The translations under genes were made by a program, and so were the position numbers. A stretch of 64,000 nt of DNA from Variovorax sp. JS1663 (GTDB lineage: Bacteria > Pseudomonadota > Gammaproteobacteria > Burkholderiales > Burkholderiaceae_C), in contig NZ_LYMK01000021.1 of NCBI RefSeq assembly GCF_002157355.1, positions 45,485-109,484 on the forward strand, read 5' to 3'. This document shows positions 1 through 9,064 of the stretch, in pieces. Under the pieces are notes generated by a model. That model was not told the DNA's origin, ran no database searches, and was given only the letters and a program-made list of their open reading frames with translations. The first letter of the stretch is position 1; every line of letters begins with the position of its first letter.

Positions 1-1217
<1,217 letters not shown>

Positions 1218-1361
1218 CGAACAAACTCCATCAGAGCGCCCGAGGAGGGATCCCCCAGGCTTGCTCGAAAGTATTCGATCGACCGAAGCGCGCCAAGACA
1301 CAGTTCGGCGCTCATTGCCGCGTGGACTGCGCTCTTCGCGGCCGCCGGCGACGGTGGTGAC

Positions 1362-1937
1362 TCAGGGCTTCCAGTCCGACAGGACGCGTTCCCGGTCCAC
1401 GTGCGGCGCAGGTGGTGGGGACGCGATCAGGGTCCCGATGCTGACGAAGCCAGCCAGGGTCTCCCCGGGCGCGATGCCGAGCGCCTGGCGAAGGATGTCA
1501 TCCTGGCAGCGCTCCCCGCTGAGCACGATGGCGCCGAAGCCCGTCGCATGGGCGGCCAGCACCAATTGGCCCAGGGCCGCGCCCGCGGCCAGCCACTGCT
1601 CATGGAGGGGCACCGCGGCATCCGGCTGGGGCCGCACGACGAAGGCCAGCATCGTCGGCGTCTGCGTGGCATGTGCGCGGGCGCGCTCGATGTCCTGGGC
1701 TGTCGCATCGGGTGTCCTGCGGCGCTTCTCGTCCTCGAACAGCTGCGCCAGTCCGGCGCGCTGCGCGTCGCCGAAGTCGATGAGCCGCCAGGGCAGGAGG
1801 CGGCCGTGGTCCGGCGCGCGAAGCGCCGCATCCACCATGAGCGCCAACTGCGCTGCGCTCGGCCCGGGCGGCCCCAGGCGCCGCGGGGAGACCGAGCGCC
1901 GGGCCAGCATCGACGACAGCAGCGGATCGGTGCTCAT
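1362..1937 (-). CDS. nitroreductase family protein (YdjA-like)
   Basis: This 191-residue protein has the features of small FMN-dependent nitroreductases: an N-terminal RRSVSPRRL segment for FMN phosphate contact, RAPDHGRLLPWRLIDF near residue 40, and a C-terminal GIAPGETLAGFVSIG stretch. The length matches YdjA-type enzymes (about 185). Members reduce nitro or quinone substrates with NAD(P)H in the cytoplasm; the natural substrate is unknown. The ATG overlaps the stop of the upstream MocR-type regulator gene as ATGA, so translation is probably coupled. This arrangement suggests that the regulator controls it. Confidence 0.9.
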   Translation of the reverse strand: MSTDPLLSSMLARRSVSPRRLGPPGPSAAQLALMVDAALRAPDHGRLLPWRLIDFGDAQRAGLAQLFEDEKRRRTPDATAQDIERARAHATQTPTMLAFVVRPQPDAAVPLHEQWLAAGAALGQLVLAAHATGFGAIVLSGERCQDDILRQALGIAPGETLAGFVSIGTLIASPPPAPHVDRERVLSDWKP

Positions 1938-3367
1938 CGTGTGCTCCGGGCGGTCATGGCCGCTGCGATCCGGCCCAGCTCGATCACCGCCGCCTCGATC
2001 TCCGGCGACCACGCGTAGCTGTAGTTGAGCCGCATGAAATGGCCATACGTGTTCGAGGTCGAGAACATCCGCCCGGGGCCGATGGTCAGGCCGCGCTCCA
2101 GCGCCTCGCGGTAGAGCGCCATGGTGTCCACCTGGGGCGCCAGCTCGACCCACAGCACGTAGCCGCCCTGCGGGCGCGAAAGGCGGGTGTGCTCGGGGAA
2201 GAAGCGCCGGACCATCGAGCTCATGATGCCGGCCTGCTGCGCCAGCGTCTGCCGCACCCGGCGCAGGTGATGCTCGAAGCCGTCGTTCTTCAGGTACTCG
2301 GCGACGCCCAGCTGGGGCAGGGTGGGGGTGCTCAGCGTGTTGAGGAACTTCAGCTTCTCGACCTCCTGGCGATAGCGCCCCGGCATGGCCCAGCCGATGC
2401 GCACGCCGGCCGTCAGGCTCTTCGAGAAGGAATTGCAGTGCAGCACCAGCCCCTCGGTGTCGAAGGACTTGAGCGTGGTCGGCGGCGCCTCGCCGTGGTA
2501 GAGCTCGTTGTACACGCCGTTCTCGATCAGCGGCAGGCCATGGCGCGCGCTGAGCGCGACCAGCGCGCGCTTTTTCTCGTCGGTCATCACGAAGCCCAGC
2601 GGATTCTGGAAATTGGGCATGACCATGCAGGCGGCGACGGGCTGGCGCTCGATCGCGCGCGCGAGTGCTGCCAGGTCGATCCCCTCGTGCGGATCGGTGG
2701 CCACCTCGATGGCGCGCATGCCCATGCGCTCGATGGCGTGCAGCATCGCGTAGTAGGTGGGCGATTCCACGGCGATGACGTCGCCGGGTTTGGCGACAGC
2801 CTGCAGGCACAGGTTGATGGCTTCCGTGGCGCCCGCGGTGACGATGATCTCGCCGGGGTCCACGGCCAGGCCGGATTCGAGGTGACGCCGGGCGATCTGC
2901 CGGATGAGCTCCGGATTGCCCGGTGGCAGGTCGTCGAGCACGGTGCGCGCATCGCGCAGGCGCTTCGCGATGGCGCCGATCTGCTGATGGACGCGCTGCC
3001 AGGGCAGCAGGGTCGGGTCCGGATAGGGCGAGCCGAGCGGCACTGCGCCGTGCGAGCGGATCGACTTCAGCGTGGCGAGCACCAGCCGGCTGACGTCCAC
3101 ATCGGTGGACGTGTCCGGCGGCTGCGAGACCGCAATCGGCTCCGAAGGCGGCTCGGCCTGCAGCGCACGCACGAAGTAGCCGGACTGCGGCCGGCTCTCG
3201 ATCAGGCCGCGGCTTTCCAGTTGCAGGTAGGCCCGGGACACCGTGGTGACGCTCAACTGGCGGGTGCGGCAGGTCTCGCGGATGGAGGGCAGGCGTTCGC
3301 CCGCCCTCAGCACGCCATCCCGGATGGCGCGCTCCAGTTCATGGAACAGTCTTTCGTAGAGCTTCAA
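1934..3367 (-). CDS. MocR-type GntR/aminotransferase-fold transcriptional regulator
   Basis: The 477-residue protein has an N-terminal GntR winged helix (residues 1-75, with LPSIRETCRTRQLSVTTVSR as recognition region) joined to a fold-type I aminotransferase domain. The PLP lysine is K316 in NSFSKSLTAG, and NFQNPLG lies in the cofactor pocket. MocR regulators sense PLP or an amino compound. The gene overlaps the upstream small winged-helix gene by 29 nt and the downstream nitroreductase by 4 nt, forming a compact operon. It could be a functional aminotransferase, but the intact winged helix argues for a regulator. Confidence 0.92.
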   Translation of the reverse strand: MKLYERLFHELERAIRDGVLRAGERLPSIRETCRTRQLSVTTVSRAYLQLESRGLIESRPQSGYFVRALQAEPPSEPIAVSQPPDTSTDVDVSRLVLATLKSIRSHGAVPLGSPYPDPTLLPWQRVHQQIGAIAKRLRDARTVLDDLPPGNPELIRQIARRHLESGLAVDPGEIIVTAGATEAINLCLQAVAKPGDVIAVESPTYYAMLHAIERMGMRAIEVATDPHEGIDLAALARAIERQPVAACMVMPNFQNPLGFVMTDEKKRALVALSARHGLPLIENGVYNELYHGEAPPTTLKSFDTEGLVLHCNSFSKSLTAGVRIGWAMPGRYRQEVEKLKFLNTLSTPTLPQLGVAEYLKNDGFEHHLRRVRQTLAQQAGIMSSMVRRFFPEHTRLSRPQGGYVLWVELAPQVDTMALYREALERGLTIGPGRMFSTSNTYGHFMRLNYSYAWSPEIEAAVIELGRIAAAMTARSTR

Positions 3368-3620
3368 TCCGCAGATCCTGGTGCCGGCGCGCCAAGCCCA
3401 GGCCGGCGTCGGTCAGGGTGGCGGCGATATTCTGATCATGCAGCCTCGTGAGTTCCACCAGTTTCGCATCGATGAGGGTGGAGAGGGATCGCATGACGAG
3501 GCGCTGCGGGAGACCGAGCCGCTGGCGCAGCTGTGCGACCGGCAGACGGCCCGCGTCCTCATGCGCATGGAGCAGGGCGGCGAGCAGCGCCGCGAGCGCG
3601 GGATCGGGGCTCTCGCTCAT
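3339..3620 (-). CDS. small winged-helix protein, first gene of the MocR operon
   Basis: A 93-residue protein beginning MSESPDPALAALLAALL. The pattern is helix, LPVAQLRQRLGLPQRLVMRS (helix-turn-helix-like), then AKLVELTRLHDQNIAATLTD as a wing, resembling a stand-alone MarR/ArsR-like winged helix. I do not recognise a named family. The ATG at 3620 is preferred over an upstream in-frame Met at 3773, because the longer N-terminus is low-complexity and would run across an inverted repeat at 3708-3746. Its 3' end overlaps the MocR gene by 29 nt, which implies co-translation and perhaps a joint regulatory role. Confidence 0.6.
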   Translation of the reverse strand: MSESPDPALAALLAALLHAHEDAGRLPVAQLRQRLGLPQRLVMRSLSTLIDAKLVELTRLHDQNIAATLTDAGLGLARRHQDLRIEALRKTVP

Positions 3621-3707
3621 CGGATGCTCCGATCGGCGAGGCGTGGGGCGGAGGGCGGTGTGTCTGCTTCGTGGGTGAGGGTGAGGGGTTGAAATTCGAA
3701 CATTCAG

Positions 3708-3746
3708 GAACAGTGGCGTTGCCTTGACGGCGTGACGCCATTGTTC
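3708..3746. promoter_or_regulatory. inverted repeat upstream of the MocR operon, candidate operator
   Basis: Arms GAACAGTGGCGT (3708-3719) and ACGCCATTGTTC (3735-3746) pair at 11 of 12 positions around a 15-nt spacer. The site lies about 90 nt before the first gene of the wHTH-MocR-nitroreductase operon. A regulator site is the simplest reading; a transcript hairpin is possible because the mismatch is G-U compatible on one strand. Confidence 0.45.
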
Positions 3747-3800
3747 GATGCCACGCCATGGAAGACGGGGCACAGTCCTTCGACAGCGGAAGAAGAACAG

Positions 3801-4442
3801 TCAGCTGGCGCGGCCTGCGTCCAGCGGATTCGGCGAGGGTTCGCCCACCTTCGTGAGCGTGTTGCGATCGGTGTGGTGGAAGGGTTCGGCCTGTCCCTGG
3901 ATCTGCATCACCGTGTCCTGGTTGTACGACCAGGTTCCGTCGGCGTTGAAGGCGACCTCGATGCGCCACTCCAGCGTGGTGAAGGCATGCTCGATGAAGG
4001 GGTTGGAGACGATGCCGTTCACCAGGCTGCCGCGCGTGGCCGTGAGCTCGAAGCGGTCGGCATCCGGGCTGGCCCGGCCGCTCGCCATCGCGATCTGGCC
4101 GCGCGGAATGGCGAGGGTGTGCAGGATGTTCCCGGTAGCGGGCTCCCAGAGCCAGTAGCCGACCTGGTCGTGGTACATCTTGCTCAGGCCCGGCTTGTGG
4201 ATGAAGGTGTGGTAGCGCAAGCCGTAGAGCACCTGGGGGCCGTTGGTCTGCGGGTCGATCGGCTGCAGCTCGTAGTGCTCCACGTAGACCTGCGTCTTCG
4301 GGCCCTGCGCCTTGGGCTTGACGTCCACGCCCTTCTCGCCGCGCCACAGGCCGGCCATCCTGCGCAGGGGGCCGAGGTTGGCCAGGGTTTTGCCATCCAG
4401 ATCGGAAGGCTCGGTGTAGATGTCTTCGGGAAAGTTCGCCAT
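3801..4442 (-). CDS. heme-binding beta-barrel (nitrobindin-like) domain protein
   Basis: A 213-residue protein without a signal peptide. It has the pattern of the FABP-like heme-binding beta-barrel family: an N-terminal LRRMAGLWRGEKGVDV, then paired strands such as VEHYELQPI, LYGLRYHTFIHKPG and VGYWLWEPATGNILHTLAIPRG, and late WSYNQDTVMQIQGQAEPFHHTD. Relatives bind heme in a 10-strand barrel; the physiological role is unclear. I see no good Shine-Dalgarno before the ATG. It is divergent from the copper cluster, and the CueR-type box at 4513-4543 lies 71 nt upstream. The spacing of that box fits the plus-strand genes better, so copper control of this gene is only a possibility. Confidence 0.8.
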   Translation of the reverse strand: MANFPEDIYTEPSDLDGKTLANLGPLRRMAGLWRGEKGVDVKPKAQGPKTQVYVEHYELQPIDPQTNGPQVLYGLRYHTFIHKPGLSKMYHDQVGYWLWEPATGNILHTLAIPRGQIAMASGRASPDADRFELTATRGSLVNGIVSNPFIEHAFTTLEWRIEVAFNADGTWSYNQDTVMQIQGQAEPFHHTDRNTLTKVGEPSPNPLDAGRAS

Positions 4443-4512
4443 GGGGTGCGTGTCGTTGGGGTGGGGTGGGGGGCTGCTCGGCCCGGGCCGATTGTGCCTC
4501 GCCGCTTTGCCT

Positions 4513-4543
4513 GGACCTTCCCCCTATGGGAAGGTCAATAGCA
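4513..4543 (+). promoter_or_regulatory. CueR-type copper-responsive promoter/operator for the copper cluster
   Basis: A perfect dyad GACCTTCCC (4515-4523) - CCTAT - GGGAAGGTC (4529-4537) sits exactly between a -35 box TGGACC (4513-4518) and a -10-like AATAGC (4538-4543). The spacer is 19 bp, the overlong spacing typical of MerR/CueR-activated promoters. It closely resembles the site before copA at 63032-63062. It points toward the copper genes that begin at 4613. Confidence 0.8.
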
Positions 4544-4612
4544 GCCTTTGGCGGGATGCGAGCTTGCAAACTTGTCATGTGTGCCGTATCGGCCCGTCGA
4601 TAGAATCCTGTG

Positions 4613-5005
4613 ATGCTTCGCCTGCGCGCACTGCTGCTGTGGCTCTTCATGCTGGCTTTGCCCTTGCAGGGCTATGCGGCCGCGGCCATGGTCTATTGCG
4701 TCGTTCCGGTATCGGCGGCCGCGGTGGCCGAAATGCCGGCGCATGCAGATTCGCACGATCACGCCAGCCACGACCATGGCACGGCGATGCAGCAGTCCCG
4801 GCACGACGGCACCAGTCACGGCGCCGCAGGCGAGCCGGACGAATTCCACCAATGCGGTACCTGCGCCGCCTGCCACGCCAACGCGATGGTCAGCGCGTTG
4901 CCGGTCCTGCCGCAGAGCGACCTGCCGCAGGCCGACCTGGCGGCATCCTTCGTCGCGCCGGCAAGCCCGCCGCTGCGCGTCCTCGACAAACCTCCTCGCG
5001 CGTAG
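4613..5005 (+). CDS. exported Cys/His-rich protein (DUF2946-like), copper cluster
   Basis: A 130-residue protein starting with a signal peptide (MLRLRALLLWLFMLALPLQG). The mature part is rich in His (DSHDHASHDHG, SRHDGTSHG) and carries a CGTCAACHANAM motif near residue 85, so soft-metal binding in the periplasm is likely. The layout resembles DUF2946 proteins often found with copper genes, but that assignment is tentative. The ATG at 4613 is chosen over a GTG at 4610. A TAGAAT hexamer ends 6 nt before this ATG and there is no Shine-Dalgarno, so a leaderless transcript is possible in addition to the CueR promoter. It is the first gene of the cluster. Confidence 0.75.
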   Translation: MLRLRALLLWLFMLALPLQGYAAAAMVYCVVPVSAAAVAEMPAHADSHDHASHDHGTAMQQSRHDGTSHGAAGEPDEFHQCGTCAACHANAMVSALPVLPQSDLPQADLAASFVAPASPPLRVLDKPPRA

Positions 5006-5130
5006 TCGCGTCCCGCCCTCGCCGCTGACCTCGGTTGCCGGCCTGGCGCGCGCACGCCTGCATCTCGCCTGACGTCAAGGCCCGACAGGGTTGCCGACGC
5101 CATTTCGTTCATGCACATCGCGAGGACTTC

Positions 5131-5469
5131 ATGTTCCATCCATGGCCGGCCCGTTGGCTGGCGACATTGCCCGCGCTCGCGGCGCTGACGGCCGTCGCGC
5201 AGACGGTGCCCGCGACCGCTGCTGGGGCCGATGGCCAGGCGCCCCTGTCCTTCCGCTCCGCTTTCGACGGCTACCGTCCGTTCAAGGACGAAAAGGCCAT
5301 TGCCTGGAAAGAGGCCAACGACGCGGTCCGCGCCCGCGGCGGCTGGCGTGCCTACGCCGAAGAGGCCGCCGGCCAGGGCTCGACCGGCGATGGCGCGCCG
5401 GCCCAGGCTGCCGATCCCCATGCGGGCCACGCCGTGCCGATGCCTGCGCAGAAGGAGTCGCGGCCATGA
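5131..5469 (+). CDS. small periplasmic protein of the copper cluster
   Basis: A 112-residue protein with a signal peptide (MFHPWPARWLATLPALAALTAVAQ). The mature segment contains SAFDGYRPFKDEKAIAWKEAND and ends in a His/Met-containing tail (ADPHAGHAVPMPAQ). Proteins of this type are commonly found directly upstream of TolC-like genes in copper clusters, but no function is established. Start ATG 5131 has GAGGA about 5 nt upstream. The stop overlaps the ATG of the TolC-like gene as ATGA, so the two are translationally coupled. A role as periplasmic copper carrier is inference. Confidence 0.75.
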   Translation: MFHPWPARWLATLPALAALTAVAQTVPATAAGADGQAPLSFRSAFDGYRPFKDEKAIAWKEANDAVRARGGWRAYAEEAAGQGSTGDGAPAQAADPHAGHAVPMPAQKESRP

Positions 5470-6887
5470 CGAGGTGCCTGCGCCTCGCGGCCGTGGCAGG
5501 CGCCGTCATGCTGCTGGCCGGTTGCGCCACGGTCGGCATCGATGACGCGCTGCAGGAGACGAATGCCGGCGCCCCGCAGTTCACCCAGGGCAGGGTCGAG
5601 CTCGGCCGCACGCCGGAACAGCGCGAGCGCCGCGCCGCGCTGTCGCAGGAATTGCTCGCCGGCCCGCTGTCGCAGGAGGGCGCGGTGCAGCTCGCGCTGG
5701 CGAACAGCCCGGCATTGCAGGCGCTGCTGGCCCAGGGCTGGGCCGAGATCGCAGCCGCCAACCAGACGAGCCGCCTTCCCAACCCCGTGTTCTCCTTCGA
5801 GCGTATGCGGCTGAAGGACGAGCTGGAGATCGGCCGCCTGCTGTCCTTCGGCCTGGTGGACCTCATCCTGCTGCCGCAGCGGCTGTCGATCTCCCGCAGC
5901 CAGGCGGTGCAGGCCCGGGTCCAGCTCACCGGCGCGGTGGTCGACCAGGTCACGCGCGTGCGGCAGGCGTGGGTCCGGGCGGTCGCCGCCCGGCAACTGC
6001 TCCAATACGCGGAGCAGGTGCAGCAGTCGGCCGAGGCCAGCGCCGAGCTGGCGCGCCGCATGCAGTTGGTTGGAAATTTCAGCAAGCTGCAGCGGGCGCG
6101 CCAGCAGGTCTTCTATGCGGATGCGACGACGAGGCTGGCCGCCGCGCGGCATGCCGCCACGGCGACGCGCGAGGAGCTGGTCCGGGCCCTGGGCCTCGAT
6201 GACGCCCAGGCTGCGTCTTTGAAGCTGCCGGAGCGCCTGCCCGACCTGCCGAAAGCCCCGCGCGAAGCGCGCGAGGTGGCGGCGGCCGGCGGCGAGCAGC
6301 GGCTGGACGTGCAGCTGGCCCGCGCGCAGCTCGACGTGGCAGGCAAGTCGCAGGGTATCAACCTGCTGTCGACCTTCATCGACGTCGAGATCGGCGGCCG
6401 GCGCGACACCGTGTTCGACAACGCGGAGCGCACGAGGAGCACGCGCAGGGGCTTCGAGCTCGACATCGTGCTGCCCCTGTTCGACTGGGGTTCGGCCCGC
6501 CGCGACCAGCTGAACGCGCAGTCTCTCGCGGCGGCCCACCGGTACGACGCGACGGTGCGCGGCGCGACCTCGCAACTGCGCGAGGACTACTCCGCCTACC
6601 GCACCGCCTACGACATCGCGCGCCACTACCGCGACGAGGTCGTGCCGCTGCGCCAGGCGATCGCCGACGAGAACCTGCTTCGCTACAACGGCATGCTGAT
6701 CGGCGTCTTCGAGCTGCTGGCGGAGGCGCGCGACCAGGTCGCGGGCGTGACGCAGGCCATCGACGCGCAGCAGCAGTTCTGGCTGGCCGATGCGGCGCTC
6801 GCCGCGTCGGTGATCGGCAAGCCTGCGGCCTTCTCGACACCCATGGCGGGCCCGGCTGGGGAAGCCGCGTCCGGCGCCGCGCATTGA
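5466..6887 (+). CDS. TolC-family outer-membrane efflux lipoprotein
   Basis: A 473-residue protein beginning with a lipoprotein signal (lipobox LLAGC) and then two repeats typical of outer-membrane efflux proteins: GAVQLALANSPALQALLAQG with coiled coil, and later ELDIVLPLFDWGSARRDQ with coiled coil up to AYRTAYDIARHYRDEVVPL. TolC proteins form trimeric outer-membrane channels. No RND pump or membrane-fusion protein gene is present in this window, so the channel must pair with a distant pump or serve another role. The upstream gene overlaps by 4 nt; the multicopper oxidase follows after 26 nt. Confidence 0.92.
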   Translation: MTRCLRLAAVAGAVMLLAGCATVGIDDALQETNAGAPQFTQGRVELGRTPEQRERRAALSQELLAGPLSQEGAVQLALANSPALQALLAQGWAEIAAANQTSRLPNPVFSFERMRLKDELEIGRLLSFGLVDLILLPQRLSISRSQAVQARVQLTGAVVDQVTRVRQAWVRAVAARQLLQYAEQVQQSAEASAELARRMQLVGNFSKLQRARQQVFYADATTRLAAARHAATATREELVRALGLDDAQAASLKLPERLPDLPKAPREAREVAAAGGEQRLDVQLARAQLDVAGKSQGINLLSTFIDVEIGGRRDTVFDNAERTRSTRRGFELDIVLPLFDWGSARRDQLNAQSLAAAHRYDATVRGATSQLREDYSAYRTAYDIARHYRDEVVPLRQAIADENLLRYNGMLIGVFELLAEARDQVAGVTQAIDAQQQFWLADAALAASVIGKPAAFSTPMAGPAGEAASGAAH

Positions 6888-6913
6888 GCAGCTATCACGA
6901 CTTCGCAATCCAC

Positions 6914-8326
6914 ATGAACACCAGACGCAACTTCCTCGGCGGCGCTGGCGCCATCACCGGCGCCCTGGCCGCCGCATCGGTCGGCAAGGCCGCGATGGCC
7001 GCCTTGCCCGAGCCGGTGCTGCAGACCCGGCCCGACACCGTGCCGCCGCCGGCGCCGCCGAACGGCCGCCCCTACAACCCTGTGGTCACCCTCAACGGAT
7101 GGTCGCTGCCCTGGCGCATGACCAACGGCGTCAAGGAATTCCACCTGGTGGCCGAGCCGGTGGTGCGCGAGATGGCGCCCGGCTTCAAGGCCCACCTGTG
7201 GGGCTACAACGGGCAGTCTCCCGGGCCCACCATCGAAGTGGTGGAGGGCGATCGCGTGCGCATCTTCGTCACCAACAGGCTGCCCGAGCACACCAGCATC
7301 CACTGGCACGGCCAGCGCCTGCCCAACGGCATGGACGGCGTGTCCGGGCTCACGCAGCCGCCGATCGGGCCGGGCAAGACCTTCGTCTACGAGTTCGTCG
7401 CGCGCCGCCCCGGCACCTTCATGTACCACCCGCATGCGGACGAGATGGTGCAGATGGCGATGGGGATGATGGGCTTCTGGGTCACGCACCCGAAGGGCGA
7501 GCATCCGCTGATCGACCGGGTGGACCGCGACTTCGTGTTCCTGCTCAACGCCTACGACATCGAGCCCGGCAGCGCGACGCCGAAGATCATGACCATGCTG
7601 GACTTCAACCTCTGGTCGTGGAACAGCCGCGTCTTCCCGGGCATCGACTCGCTCAACGTCCGGCAGGGCGACAAGGTGCGCATCCGCATGGGCAACCTGA
7701 CGATGACCAACCACCCGATCCACCTGCACGGCCACGAGTTCATGGTCACCGGCACCGACGGCGGCCCCACGCCGAAGAGCACGCGCTGGCACGAGGTCAC
7801 GACCGACGTGGCAGTCGGCCAGATGCGCCAGATCGAGTTCGTGGCGGACGAGGAGGGCGACTGGGCCTTCCACTGCCACAAGAGCCACCACACGATGAAC
7901 GCGATGGGCCATGACCTGCCCACGATGATCGGCGTCGACCACAAGGACATGGTCGCGAAGATCACGAAGCTGGTGCCCGACTACATGGTGATGGGCGAGC
8001 GCGGCATGGCCGACATGACCGAGATGGAGATGCCCATTCCCGACAACACGGCCCGGATGATGACCGGCGAAGGTCCCTTCGGCTCGGTCGAGATGGGTGG
8101 CATGTTCAGTGTGGTCAAGGTGCGCAGGGGGCAGAAGCCCGGCGACTACACCAACCCCGGCTGGTTCAGGCATCCCAAGGGCCAGGTGGCCTACGAGTTC
8201 GGCGAAAGCCTGCCCGAGGCGCCGCGCGCCCGCGGCGCCGGCGCGGCCGCGATGCCCGCGCGGAACATGCCGGCACCCAACATCGAGGTCCAGGTCCGCA
8301 AGCCCGGCGGCCACTCGGGCCATTGA
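6914..8326 (+). CDS. two-domain multicopper oxidase (CopA-like copper oxidase), Tat-exported
   Basis: A 470-residue protein with a twin-arginine signal (TRRNFLGG, cleaved near residue 30). All four copper motifs are present: HWHG (H130), HPHADEM (H172), HPIHLHGH (H267) and HCHKSHHTMNAM (H320). Only about 95 residues separate the second and third motifs, so there seems to be no middle cupredoxin domain as in CueO. This fits a two-domain enzyme with the type-1 site in the second domain. The C-terminal 140 residues are Met-rich (GMADMTEMEMP), as in copper-tolerance oxidases. Likely periplasmic Cu(I) oxidation. The ATG at 6914 is chosen over a TTG at 6884 because it begins the Tat signal. Confidence 0.9.
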   Translation: MNTRRNFLGGAGAITGALAAASVGKAAMAALPEPVLQTRPDTVPPPAPPNGRPYNPVVTLNGWSLPWRMTNGVKEFHLVAEPVVREMAPGFKAHLWGYNGQSPGPTIEVVEGDRVRIFVTNRLPEHTSIHWHGQRLPNGMDGVSGLTQPPIGPGKTFVYEFVARRPGTFMYHPHADEMVQMAMGMMGFWVTHPKGEHPLIDRVDRDFVFLLNAYDIEPGSATPKIMTMLDFNLWSWNSRVFPGIDSLNVRQGDKVRIRMGNLTMTNHPIHLHGHEFMVTGTDGGPTPKSTRWHEVTTDVAVGQMRQIEFVADEEGDWAFHCHKSHHTMNAMGHDLPTMIGVDHKDMVAKITKLVPDYMVMGERGMADMTEMEMPIPDNTARMMTGEGPFGSVEMGGMFSVVKVRRGQKPGDYTNPGWFRHPKGQVAYEFGESLPEAPRARGAGAAAMPARNMPAPNIEVQVRKPGGHSGH

Positions 8327-8362
8327 CGAAATCTTCACAACCCAAGCTTCGAAAGCACTTCC

Positions 8363-9064
8363 ATGAAAAACCTGTATCGCGCCAGCCTGGCCGTTCTCGC
8401 GCTTTTTGCGGCCGCTGCCCAAGCTTCCGGCACGCATGCCGGCGGCCACCACGACGACAGCCGGATCGGCCAAGCCGGCACGGCTGCCAAGGTGACCCGT
8501 ACCGTCAACGTGGACATGACCGACGGCATGCGCTTCAACCCCGCCCGCATCGAGGTCCGGCAGGGCGAGACCGTCCGCTTCGTCGTGACCAACTCCGGCA
8601 GGCTCAAGCACGAACTGGTGCTCGGCACCGAGAAGGCGCTCAGGGAACACTACGAGGCCATGAAGAAGAACCCCGAGATGGAACATGCCGACCCGAACAT
8701 GGTGACGCTGGCCGCGGGCGGGACCGGCGAGGTGATCTGGCAGTTCACCCAGGCGGGGCAGATCGACTTCGCCTGCCTGCAGCCGGGGCACTACGACGCC
8801 GGCATGAAGGGTGCCGTGAACGTTGCCGCATCCGCGCCGGTGGAACTCGCCGACGGCGAGGTTCGCAAGGTCGACAAGGACAACGGGAAGATCACGCTCA
8901 AGCACGGTCCGCTCAAGAACCTCGACATGCCCGGCATGACCATGGTGTTCCAGGCCGGCGAGCCGTCGATGCTCGACCAGGTCCAGGCCGGCGACAGGAT
9001 CCGCTTCCTGGCCGAGAAGGTGGGCGGGAAGTTCACCCTGGTCCGGATCGAGCCAGCACGCTAA
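8363..9064 (+). CDS. periplasmic cupredoxin-CusF fusion protein
   Basis: A 233-residue exported protein (signal peptide to about residue 22). Residues 45-155 form a cupredoxin: His in LKHELVLG, then Cys, His and Met in CLQPGHYDAGM, the usual type-1 copper ligands. Residues 165-233 form a CusF-like OB barrel with KITLKHGPLKNLDMPGMTM. In E. coli CusF the corresponding segment has a Trp (NWPEMTM) that stacks on Cu(I); here it is Met. The protein probably receives or delivers copper for the neighbouring oxidase. It follows the oxidase after 36 nt and its stop codon overlaps the convergent gene at 9061. Confidence 0.88.
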   Translation: MKNLYRASLAVLALFAAAAQASGTHAGGHHDDSRIGQAGTAAKVTRTVNVDMTDGMRFNPARIEVRQGETVRFVVTNSGRLKHELVLGTEKALREHYEAMKKNPEMEHADPNMVTLAAGGTGEVIWQFTQAGQIDFACLQPGHYDAGMKGAVNVAASAPVELADGEVRKVDKDNGKITLKHGPLKNLDMPGMTMVFQAGEPSMLDQVQAGDRIRFLAEKVGGKFTLVRIEPAR

